From Sthenelais limicola (lineage: Eukaryota; Annelida; Polychaeta; Phyllodocida; Sigalionidae), in assembly GCA_942159475.1 (NCBI GenBank), contig OW804102.1, positions 20,526,684-20,590,683 on the forward strand: a stretch of DNA of 64,000 bases, in the 5' to 3' direction. Shown here piece after piece: positions 21,303 to 32,798 of the stretch (within the stretch, counting starts at the first letter, position 1; each line of letters begins with the position of its first letter). The notes below the pieces were generated by a model. It searched no databases, had not been told where the DNA came from, and saw only the letters and a program-made list of their open reading frames with translations. Made by a program: the position numbers and the translations under genes.

Positions 21303-23575
21303 CGTCCACTTCCATGAACTGTGCCATTTTATATCTCCTTAAATACATTTTCATTTGACCAAACCTTCACTACACTTTACTATTACTTTTACTAAATATC
21401 ATGCAAGTTTTGATAACACTTTTACAGCCAACTATTACTGTAAAAACAAAAGGTAAATTATCAACCCTAATACTGCCAGAGTGTTCTTTCTTCCGCTATG
21501 TTGAATCTTTGGTGAGTACATTTAAAAATAGGAAGGTCCCTTCTGTAATCCGTTTCGTCCGAAAGTAAAATATTCCTCCAACGCCATACACGTATTTCCA
21601 TGACTCACTCAGGTCCTCAAGTAAACAAGGTGGTCACTGAGCCTCCCTACATGAGTAACCATTTCATGCCATCAATCAACCAGGACAACACGCCCAGATG
21701 ACAAATCTCTTCCTCCCATGTAAATTATGCCTCAGCCTTCAGTAAAGATTTACCAACTGCGACATTCTCCTGCCTCAGTCAAATGATTAAAGCACATATG
21801 CCTCGATATTTCACCACGTCGGCTGAGTAAATAGAGCTGCCATGACCTTGACTAAGGTCAGCGTCGTATTATTTGCCAAGTAATCACGCCTGATGTATGT
21901 ATTCTGAAGGCATTGGCTTAACCTATTCCCTCGATTTGATCTGACAGTCATTCGCACAGAATATGAAGGGACTTTGCTTATATTTAATCTTATTAACTCA
22001 GTTTTGATGAAATGATGAAAGAATGAACTAACCTAAAATATGATATCCCTAATTTGGAAAAATACCGCCCCCCCCCCCCCACACACACACACAAGGGCCT
22101 ACTATGTGGAATCTGTACTCGAGAAGGAGAAAATCTGGTCGAAATTGAAAATGTATTTAAAAGCAAACGGCAGGTGAATTAGGGACGTGAGTTAACTGGT
22201 GAGGGACATATCATATATGGAATGTCGTGAATTTGACCAACTGGTCTGAAACTAGAATTGTAATAACACTCTAGTTTTATTCTAACGTGGATAGATTATT
22301 TATTGTTTTAGTCGGCTGAGAAAATTAATTTAAGACACTTTTGTGAATTTAGTATAACGCCAGGTATCTCATAAAAATGTCTAAAAGAGATCGATCATGT
22401 AAGAAATGATGTATAGTGGTAAAATATTTTCGTGGCAAAAATGAAGTGAGTGTTGAATGATTGACTGTTATGTATCAATTATAACTTGCTGTCTCTCTAC
22501 AACAGAAATTTTCGATACATAAAATATATCACTCATGTGGAATTTAGTATTCATGAGATAGCTGACCGACATATATATGATATGTGTCAGTTTATAATAT
22601 AGAACTGCATGTAAAACAGCAGCAATGAAGCGTTAATCTGCTTGTGACCGTCCTATATATGTTCACACGTGGTCTACACATTAATGGTTGTGTGGCTATT
22701 GGCAGACCCACGCATGACGCACGACGTCTGTGACTTGAATCCGTTCCAGGTCAATCGTGAGGTGAACTTCTAGGAAGCTAGGAAGGCCATTGTGGATAAA
22801 GTACCCCGAGTTTATGGCTACTAATATGGTAGTCCTGCCCCACCAAGGCCACCCGCATGGCTGTGTGGGTGTTAGGGAGTCATGCAATGGTTAATGAATG
22901 TTAATTGTTATTAGAATCGTTTTCTCAAGAATGCTGCCAATTAGATGCCCTCCTATGCGGTCACTAATTTGCGCTAACCCCAAAACACCCCCATGATTTA
23001 CCCACAAACTTCAGCTCACTGCCCGTCCAAAACCCCTAAATAGATGCACCATTGGCTATATCTTACTCATATCCTATGTCCAAAATTCTTTATAAGAGAG
23101 ATGACACATACCACCGCCAGGATTCAACACGATTATTTGTTCTTCTTCTGTAATATTTTAATCTTATCTCCATGATTGAATAATGTTATTAGTGATCACT
23201 TTAGGGAACCAAATCATACACAATTAGCTAGACTTACTCACTACCTAGATGTCCATGAATATGGTTGTGAATCTGACGGTATGATACGCACAGTATAACA
23301 AATGGGTGAGGCCAAGATTTCATCCCAAACAACGGCAAAGAAATAATACCGTCCTCAAACAAAACTCTGATCCAACCCTAACGTCCCATGTTTATAAAAA
23401 GTCCTTATGTAACATGTTGATAGCCGGCACTATCTAGGAGAAACCAGAATACTCTGTCACCAGTCATTAAAGATCTATATAATTGGCTAGAACTTAATAA
23501 TGAAATAAAAGGTCGCTAAGGAACGTGAAGTAGGTCTATGATATTCGCGCCAACAATTGATTATTCAACCTTAGG
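21303..23575. other. Intergenic, no assigned gene
   Basis: AT-rich. It holds a C(n)/CA(n) run at about 22069-22093 and a weak exon candidate at 22700-22860. Confidence 0.5.
22700..22860 (-). CDS. Weak candidate exon, unassigned
   Basis: This is a relatively GC-rich open stretch in AT-rich surroundings. On the minus strand it follows a possible acceptor (ccctaacacccacacag), and a possible gtgggt donor lies near 22710. The frame includes LEVHLTIDLERIQVTDVV, which looks protein-like but cannot be assigned to a family. Confidence 0.2.
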
Positions 23576-23915
23576 GACTATTCATTTTTAACCACTGGCG
23601 GCGGGGGGGGGGGGGGGGCATTTTCAGGGGGTGCACCTTTTTTGTGCTAAAGATTCTGAAGGGGGGGATTTTATTTGCACAAACTCTGAAGGGTTAAGGT
23701 GGCACCTTTTTTACGCACTCTAAAAGTGTGTATGTGTGTGTCTGGGGGCCATCTTTTTTTTGCACACTCAGAACTACAATGAGGTAGGGGGGGTCATGAA
23801 ATCTTCCACAAACTTTCAAGGGGCGGGCCAAGAAAATGTGCACAAGACTTAAAGTGGAGGAGGGGGTCATACAATTTTGCAAAATAATTTTTCGTGGTTA
23901 TTTATGAACAGTCCC
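23576..23915 (+). mobile_element. G-rich TWA-type MITE, copy 2
   Basis: gggactattcatttttaacc at the left pairs with ggttatttatgaacagtccc at the right. TTA lies on both sides. The body is homologous to 17575-17919, including a long poly-G run at about 23602 and ctttttt-gtgc modules. Confidence 0.8.
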
Positions 23916-23918
23916 TTA

Positions 23919-24870
23919 AAGTGTCCATATGTATGTTAGGCAGCAGTAGAGAGGAGGCGGTGCCCCCCCCCCCCCCCACACACACAACCATACACCTGTA
24001 TATGATCTGCTACTCCTCACACTCTTCCTCCTCCTGGTCAACATAACAATAGCATCTCTATGATTGACAATTCCAGTCAGACAGTTACCGTGGCTTAGAT
24101 CCAGTTACTCCACCTACTGCTCCAGTGTAGTCCCTCTGTGTGGACACATAGCCCCCCTATACATGGCTGCTTCCACATCACATTTATATTCTACACATCC
24201 TCTCTAGCTTTTCTCAGGGATTAAATGTGTAACTGAGAAAGCCCTCTCCTATGGACTAGTGTCAAAAGGGCCTACACGCGTCCCCAATTGTGTGACTATA
24301 TTGTCAAACTGAGATGAAGAATTACACATTTCATTTTAGGATCAACGTATACATAAACTACGTTCTCTTCACTGGTAAAGATATATTTATATTTTGTTAT
24401 AAGTTCACCACAACGTAACCAGATTAAAATGGTATATATTATTTCAACCTCCACAGCTCCAATCATCAACATAAAATAGTAGAACAATAAAGAATTTCCG
24501 ATGTATGGATGTCTTAATATCATTTCAACATATTTCATTCGCTCCCCAATTGGTACAACTCGTCCTAACATAGATATATATCTTTACCAAGATACTTTTT
24601 CCCATCAAGACAATACTAATATTTGTATAACAACATACAGTCCTTTACATCCACTACAGGCAGCCTTCCAAATCGTTATGATTTTAAACATGATGATGTC
24701 ACACATTCAATCATCCAACTTTGACTCACTGCCAGGTAGTCAATTTGTGTTGTAGAACAGACACCCACATATATATGACATATCACCCAGCTTTTATTTA
24801 ATGTGAAATGAGTCATAACATAGTCTAAAGCACCTGCAGCGGAATGTGCTTTCCGCAAAGTAAGGGTAAG
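23919..24870. other. Intergenic, no gene seen
   Basis: Contains a C(n)/CA(n) run at 23964-23985. The rest is AT-rich with short chance ORFs. Confidence 0.5.
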
Positions 24871-25200
24871 GGACACTCATAAAAACACAATGAACAGCAT
24901 CGACTCGAATATTTAACATCATTGGACTACAACATATATGTTTAATAAGAATTTTAATTTTAGTTATATCTTTAGTTCAAACTTCACTCATAAAAGCATG
25001 AAAAGCATAGTCTCGCATATTTAAGATCATTAGACTACATGTTTAATAAGACATTTGAGTTTAGATATATCTTTAATATAAACTTCACTCATAAAAAACA
25101 TGAAAAGCATAAACGAGAATATAAAATTTACCATTATTACACTACATGTTAAATCAGAATGTTGAGTTTAGATATTAATCTTTAATTTAAACTTGATGTA
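24871..25200. repeat. Degenerate tandem repeat, three units of about 101-111 bp
   Basis: The phrase actcataaaa-catgaa-agcat recurs at 24875, 24986 and 25087, each followed by tactacatgttwaat and by gagtttagatat-tctttaa. Confidence 0.75.
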
Positions 25201-27326
25201 TTTCTATAAAAGTTTTCACGTTCGTCCACACATAGTCTTCGGAATCACATTGACAATGACTTAGCTGTCATATTCTTAGATTTATAATTATTAGGATTTT
25301 TTAACTCTATATTTGAGTGTTATCTATTAAATACGGAAGCTGGAACACGTTTTAAATATAAAACTACGTGATGAACCTGATTGTAATTAACCTAATTGTA
25401 ATTAACTTCTATTGTTTAGTGTTAGTAAACCCATATGTGGTGTGACAAGATGGTCTAAAGTGCTGACTTTGCACCCTATAGGAATATAAGACTCTTGTTT
25501 GTACAAACCATATTTACCCTCCACCCCACTGTTTGCTGACTGGGTCATCACAGTCTAGCCGTGTCTATGGCTGTCTGTGCCATTATACACATTAAAGATC
25601 AATTGCTAATGTAATCGAAAATAGTAGGGTATATATCTGTCCTCTCAGCAATAGATGGCAGTATACTACCCCAGGAATTAGTGGAAAACCAGCTATAGGA
25701 GCCAAACTCAAAAGGCTGGTAACACATGATAATACACAATTCTACAAAATTAATACTGATGTTATACATGTATACATACGAACGCTAGCTCCCAGTGAGT
25801 ATAGGAATGTGGCCAACTGATATTAAGTAAACATTATGGCTTATCAAAGGTAGCCTTAAGTGGTCTCCTTCTGTAACAACGACACTACACAGAAGTATTC
25901 GGTATGGTTTAATGTGAGAGAAAATAACCTACATCTTAGTAGTGTCGAAATGGCAAATATGAACATACGAGGGAAACTAACCGTAGGTGAGGCGACTTAC
26001 TAGGAAAACCATACAGATTTTAAATGAAATGATGCTTCGTAATGCATAAAGCTTCCCAGAACCAATGAAACAAGATAATATATTAGTGAAACAGCTTAAT
26101 AAAAAACGAACAAATAATATATCTTTTATAAGAAAGACTCCGTCGATTAGCATTGCAAGTCATGCATTTTTTAAGTAATATTGTTGGGAACAATAACTAT
26201 AAACGCGGGTCAGATTCATTTACTTATATTTCTATTCTTCAATATATTTCTGACAACACCAAATATACACTAGTATGCATAAGTATTCAATCACCGTTTA
26301 GTGTAATATACATTTGTAATACAATTCCTAACGTTGGTTGATGAGTGAGTGGTTATCCAAGCGGCCTGGCCAATATATAACTGCTCATTTCATGTTAATC
26401 ATTCAGTTCCGACCCATATGCCTGAACGGTCTATGCCCCTAAGGACAACGTCTGCAATGTTATAGTCACATTATTACTATTATCCCGAAGCGGTATTTAT
26501 TAATTAAATTCTGCCATAACAATAATATTAGCATGCCTAATCTGCCAAAGGGTACAATTATATCAAATGCAGGCATATGATATAAATGGTTTTCATAATA
26601 ATGTATTTATGTTTAAGTATTTATATCAAGCAGTGCATTTCAATCCATGTACTCTGATGATTACTTGTACTCCCCCAATCTCAGTACGAGCATTCTTGTA
26701 GCAATATTTTAGTAGCAGTCCTCTCTCGTCTTTAAACATACCTCCAAGTTAGAACCGAAATTTCCTAGGTTTTCCTTTTACATTTCGTTCCCGTCCCTCC
26801 CAAATTAGCTTAAATGATCTGGAAATCTGATACCTCTCTATATAGGGTATTTATTAATGAATGGTTACCTTGGCTATTGTAGACGGAGAGGAAGGACAAT
26901 TGAAGTGAGTATCAAGTATTGTATTATGATATATACATTATCCATGCCTTGCTTTAACTACATTTGAAATCAATGTATAGGCACCCTTTCTGTGAATGAA
27001 TTTGAACACAGGATTCTTGAAAACGATATGAAATACTGCAACAAACTCAATGATTTATTGCAGCCAAAAGAGGTCCAATTGTTCAACAACAAATCCTACA
27101 TAATAGAGAGGTTTCTCACTATATTTCACACTTATTGCTCACATAAACTACCATCTGGTGATCCTTAATACAGAGTACATCAGTGCCCTGTGAGTGAGCC
27201 ATCAGCCTCCTTAGTGTGTTTCCTTACCACCAGGGGAGGATGTTTGTTATAGGAGACAGCTGCCACACATTGACAATGGTCAACACATTGGCGATGCGGC
27301 AGTTGCGTTGTGCGAATTTTTTGTAT
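25201..27326. other. Intergenic, no gene seen
   Basis: AT-rich with scattered short ORFs only. Confidence 0.5.
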
Positions 27327-27560
27327 GGATGAAATCGCCATAAAATGTAAATTCGCCTTCCGACATCCTCCCAAGTAACCCAAATGTAAGACAAAGGTGA
27401 GGTTCAAAATTGGGTTCAACATAAACAAACAAGTTCTTTGAATCAAGGCAACATCAAATTTATTCAGATATACCTAGTATTGACCATTTTTCAGTCTAAT
27501 TTAGCACAATTGACTAAATATGTAGACCTTCTGGTTGTACATTCTCTGAAAATCTGACAC
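27327..27560 (+). mobile_element. 240-bp MITE family, copy 3
   Basis: Runs from ggatgaaatcgcc to aaaatctgacac. A gtat direct repeat flanks it (27323-27326 and 27561-27564). The body matches the family throughout. Confidence 0.85.
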
Positions 27561-27684
27561 GTATTTTGATTTATTCAGAAGAAACATTTATGACATGAGC
27601 ACTCGCAGTATGGGCTCCATAACACATCACAACTATTTTTTTTCGAGGTTACAATATTAGAATATCCACATTGATATCAATTTG

Positions 27685-27745
27685 AAATCAAAATATTCAC
27701 ATTTAAATCAAAATATCTACATTTAAATCGGAATATCCTCGAAAA
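27685..27745. repeat. Three-unit AT-rich tandem repeat, about 20 bp
   Basis: tttaaatcaaaatatctaca-like units repeat with slight changes. gaatatc motifs continue to about 27780. Confidence 0.6.
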
Positions 27746-28258
27746 TCGTGAATATCGAATCTCAAATTGTGAATATCCAACACCAATCTGAAGACAAATT
27801 TTAAGATTACTATTGTATATATTTTCCCGCGAGCTCTAATAAAGCTTGCACAGATTTATTGATAAAATTGTGAGATTTCATTTAGCTTCCTTTCAATCTT
27901 CCTGTATCGTATAATTGAACGAACACATCTTGTCCAATATAGTGCACCAGGTTATAACTTATGGAAACCTAAGTTTAGGCATCATAATACAACTGGACTA
28001 CAACTAGATCTGAAGAACAAAGTATTACATAACATAATGAACAATGTAATCAATTATGTAAATCACAAGTTCCCCCTTCCCAGCATCCGCCTGTATTGAA
28101 AACAAATGCATATAATCACAGACACTCAATATATGAGTCCATGATATAATACGCATGTCAAAACGACGGAAAAGTAAATTTAAATATCAGAATCTTAGAC
28201 TGTATTTGGTTCAATCTTGTTCAGTTCCTCTTGCCTGTATACACAGCTGATACCTGCT

Positions 28259-28501
28259 GGGTCAGACCGTCAGACCGTCAGAAAATGTACAATTGGCAGC
28301 TCTACACATTTAGATAATTCTGCTAAATTAGACTGAAAAATGATGAATACCGTGTATATCTGGGTATAGTAGGTGTTGTGTTGATTTAAAGTATTTGTTT
28401 TTCTATGTTAAACTGCATTTTGAAGCTCATTTCTGTCTTAAATTAGGGTTATTTGAGAGGATTGGTGAAGGTGAATTGTACATTTTCTGGTGACTTCAAC
28501 C
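28259..28501 (-). mobile_element. 240-bp MITE family, copy 4
   Basis: Inverted copy starting gggtcagaccgtcag, with an internal duplication of cagaccgt, and ending gtacattttctggtgac. The core blocks ttagactgaaa and aactgcattttgaag are present. Confidence 0.8.
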
Positions 28502-28954
28502 CGCTATTGTATAAAAACCTTAGAGTGTCAATCCAGGCACCATACTAGTCAATGAAAAGAAAGGTGTAACACGCACACAACACAATGCACAAAACCGTTT
28601 TCACCTGCAGTCACACCAATAGGGCGTTTGTATACATCCCTGAGGTTAGTCACGAGTAGAGATTTACTCGTTGGTGAAACTGGAAGTCTATTAGAAGTAT
28701 GTAAAATACAGATTAACTTACTCTCCAGAATTTCGTGCAAAAGCGTAGGCTCTCAACTACTCGCACGCAATATAAGATGTAGGACGGTATTAAATATAGT
28801 TTATCCAATAAACTCCAATACATTATGCATATTATATATCTTTCGGGGAGATGCTCCGAATCCAGAAGCTGCAATGTCTAATGCATTCGAACCCTGTGAG
28901 AGCAATTGTCCGAAGCCTACACCCCAAAACAACAACACCTACATCTGTCTCAGA

Positions 28955-29012
28955 CTATCTATCTATGTATCTATCTATCTGTCTATCTATTTACCTATCG
29001 GTCTATTTATCT
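28955..29012. repeat. (CTAT)n microsatellite
   Basis: Imperfect run of ctat/ctgt/ttat tetranucleotides. Confidence 0.8.
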
Positions 29013-30190
29013 AACCGTGCCATTTCCACAATAGAGCAGTAGACGGTCTCTCTCTAAGCTGTGCACTTCCCCTATTGTGAACTGTGCCCTCTGAGTGTGT
29101 AAATCAGGACCATTACATAGTTTTACTGTTAATGGCCGACTCTGTATTACAATGTTGTATCCATTGTTCTAGTTCACGCCAGACTGACACTACCATAAGA
29201 AAACCGCTTTACCTCATCTCATATGGCGGATCTAATTAAAGGAGGGACATTGTTTACATGTGTGTTTCAGTATTTATATACCTCTGACATGTATGAAAAT
29301 AATCATTCAAGAGAGATCATAATCAATATTAGATCATAAAGAGTTCATCATTATTGTCATCAGGACAGTGGGTTTTGGATAAAACAAGTTTCCAAATCTT
29401 TTAGTGATAAGGTAAAGCCAAGGTAAGGATGAGTGTAAAGTGACTGAATGATTTCTGTATCACACAAACACGGGCATCTTCCCTAAAAAAATAAAAGCTT
29501 TCCACACTCTTTACTTTCATACAGCCTGAAGTTAAAGCTATTACAGTATATCTTGGTGTTGTATGCCTCAAAGCCCACATTAATAAGCAATGAAAAAGTG
29601 TTAAAACCTAAAAAAAACGTTTATGAACTGAAACCTCGAGCTACGAATCCCACTTTACCTCATCATGTATAAGTAGGTGTAGGCACAGTGATAATACCAC
29701 TAGAGAAGTGACTTCTCTAGTGGTATTATCGTGACGGTAGTGTCCTATGGCCGACCCAACCCCATCACCAATAATTATCAGACAAACCATAGGATTCATG
29801 AAGTGCTTTGCTCAGAAAGTGAAAGGAAAATGTTTAACAGTGTGGTATATCAAATAGAATAAGGACATTGAAAAAAGGCAGTTAAAAAGTTCATATTGAA
29901 ATATTCACATTTGAAAAGGATCAGTTGGGATTCATTTCATTCCTAAAAATTCCATTTCAATCAGAAATACAGTATTGACTTATACAGTGGTAAGTCACTG
30001 TTATTATGCATGGCATCTAGTGATACATCCATCTCAGTATATCACTGCAGATTATACCTTTTACAGTGCAATTGTTTAAGAAATATATCAATCATTTCAA
30101 TTCCACATTATTTTGATAATGATAGGACACAAAGTCGTTAAGGCCAGGAGATGTATCAAATGTATATATTCTAAATTATCTCTCTCTACT
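29013..30190. other. Intergenic, holds one perfect hairpin
   Basis: No gene is seen. The 41-nt palindrome at 29690-29730 is listed separately. Confidence 0.5.
29690..29730. repeat. Perfect 41-nt hairpin (20-bp stem, 1-nt loop)
   Basis: gataataccactagagaagt is followed by g and then its exact complement. No mismatch is seen. Confidence 0.9.
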
Positions 30191-30597
30191 TTACTCTCTC
30201 TCTTTCCCTCTCTGACTGCCTATATTACCAGGATCTCCCTCCAACCAGCATCCAATCCCTCTTTCTCTTCCTTGTCAATCATTAATTCCCCTGCTTCCTA
30301 TCTAATTCCTGCACTGGAATGTAACACCTCAATCCCCTGCCCCTGCCCCTGCCCCTGTCCCTGCCCCTGCCCCTGCCCTACTCTCTCTCTTTCCCTCTCT
30401 GACTGCCTATATTACCAGGATCTCCCTCCAACCAGCATCCAATCCCTCTTTCTCTTCCTTGTCAATCATTAATTCCCCTGCTTCCTATCTAATTCCTGCA
30501 CTGGAATGTAACACCTCAATCCCCTGCCCCTGCCCCTGCCCCTGCCCCTGTCCCTGTCCCTGTCCCTGCCCCTGTCCCTGTCCCTGCCTCGGGTGGT
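30190..30597. repeat. 187-bp tandem duplication with (CCCCTG)n tails
   Basis: gactgcctatattaccagg recurs at 30214 and 30401, giving a 187-bp period. Each unit ends in a cccctg/ccctgt hexanucleotide run (about 30340-30378 and 30523-30590). The second run is longer. Confidence 0.9.
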
Positions 30598-32566
30598 AAG
30601 ACATTAAGGTGGGGCGGACAATACGGCATGTAAACATGACCTCACACCCGCCCACTGCCCGCGGCTGGAGAACTACACACTCACCATTGTCTCCTCCATG
30701 TGGACGAGCCCCGCAATGCTCTCATTGTGACAGGCAAGTGACACCGGCTGTAATTAGTCTTGTACATTGAGACGTTTAAGTATAAAGAACGAAGTGATAG
30801 CGTTGGAGTTACAAACGTTTAGAATTGAGTGCCTATAGTTGACTAGAATACAACATTGGCTTGTTTGCTTGAAGTCATTACTCAAGTTATATTGTAGTAG
30901 TTTAGTTTAGACAATATAATATTCAGAATATTTCTTAGATGTCCATGTGTAGAAGAAGGAATGCCATTAATTGCTATTAATCGCTCACCTCCTAATTAAA
31001 ACAACAGCTGGTTTATGACTTGTATCATGTTGTGCTCGGTGTTTGGGGGACTGCTACTGTCTGCTACTGCCTTAGCATTATTAAAAAGACCAGATAAGCC
31101 TGTCTCTCCAAATTCTTTACCAACCAGAGAGACGTCCAGACATATCAGGTTGCCGGGACTAATTATCAAATCGACTGACCCTCCCTTCCCCTGTTCTCGA
31201 AACTTATTCTGTTTAAAACTATAATCATGCAAACCTTTATTAAAATGTGTTTTTTAAACAGTTTAGTGACTTTTCGAACTCTGTGTGTAGATGTACGGCG
31301 TCAACGATCATCCAAAATCCATGACCTCATATCAGCTTTCCCAAATCAATCATACATTGTCTTATTCTTACCCAAAAAGAAAAAAAATATACCTGTATAA
31401 TATTATGTGCCGCGTCAGATGGCTAAGGCTTATTGGCTGTACTTATTTGACTACAAGTTAGTAATAATTACTTAATTAATTTGGCATGTATGATTACATA
31501 GATAATTGTATTATTATTTATTATGTTTATATAAGCTGAAAATATCGTACTGGATGCCAGAACTTATGAATAAAAGAAAGAAAGAAACACAATATATGTT
31601 ATATTAGTCTAGGACTATGTCAGTTTGCCCGAAGCATTTGATCTGATCTGAAGTAGATCTGTACAGTGATATTGTGCATTAAACACATGTAATGTCGCAG
31701 GTGTCTATTCATTGTACTTGAGGTAGTAAGTGGTACTGGTTGAGAGCCTGGTGTTAATCATGGGACTAATTTGTAAATACCTTCAATTATCTGAATACAA
31801 TTTCCCGATTCATTATTATCATATTTTACTTCATGTTGTTCAAAAGTCTTTTTTAAAAACACATAATAGTATATCATTATTTTTACCATTTTAAATCAAG
31901 TGATGCATTTAATTCTCATGCCCTGGGATTCTATTATAATTATGTTAATTATAATTGGTGTATGTGACAGATAAGGCACGAGACTCGAAATTAAGCTGTC
32001 TAGCCTTTTTTGAAAGGTCAATATATTTCTTTACTTCATCATAATATCTCGTTCATACCACTCACAAGTCACACAAGTACCAAATATGGCATATAAGCCT
32101 CAACATATCAGCCTGTTGGAAACGGCATAATTAAGTACTTGTAATCAGTCAAGGTGAGAGCATTGTAGAACATGTTATTGTTCAGTAGTGACCTGAATAA
32201 ACAATTTAAACTGATAATGATGTACCATAGTATGGGGTGAGAAAACATGTTCCTGGCCTTTGAACCAGTTTCTTCTACTACTCCCATGATCAGGTGTCTA
32301 CATCATTTTCTAAGGAAATCCTTGGCCTGGTCCCTCTGATCCAGTACCGATACATAGCCACCTCCATGAGGTGTATACTGTGGTACTGTATACACACGGG
32401 GCGCTAAGGGACGACCTAAATACACCTGAACCATGAAATAATTAATTGTTAGTGCTACATGAGATGCACATGACATGTGTTCAGACAGATGGATGTGCAC
32501 GCACCCAGACGTATTATAACCAGGGTATTTATATAAGACAATCTGTGGTGGAAACCATCCTGCTAA
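30598..32566. other. Intergenic, no gene seen
   Basis: A 69-codon ORF at 31015-31224 (plus strand) starts with a hydrophobic stretch but has no support as a gene. A short gaaa run occurs near 31570. Confidence 0.5.
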
Positions 32567-32795
32567 CGGACTGTTCATAATTAACCACTAAGACGGGGGG
32601 GATTTCCGAAAAGATCTTGTGGAAAATTGTATGACCCCCCCCCTTCCAGTCTTGTGCACAATGTCTTGCTCCCCCCCCCCCCATGAAATTGTGTGCAAAG
32701 TTTCAAAGAAAGGTGCCCCCTTTTAGGGTCTACACAAAAAAAGGTCCCCCCCGAAAATGTTCCTCTCCTCCCAGTAGTTAAAAATGAACCGTCCC
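32567..32795 (-). mobile_element. G-rich TWA-type MITE, copy 3 (inverted, shorter)
   Basis: Left end cggactgttcataattaacc and right end gttaaaaatgaaccgtccc, with TAA on both sides (32564-32566 and 32796-32798). The body carries the C-rich complement of the modules in copies 1 and 2. Confidence 0.8.
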
Positions 32796-32798
32796 TAA

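Noticed and set aside
26341..26430. tRNA-like stretch (tggttatccaagcgg ... agttccgaccc)
   Set aside because: The A-box is suggestive, but the B-box is poor and no acceptor or anticodon stem can be paired.
31015..31224. 69-codon ORF with a hydrophobic N-terminus, possible secreted peptide
   Set aside because: The signal-like start is not supported by cleavage-site context, splice sites, peptide motifs or composition.
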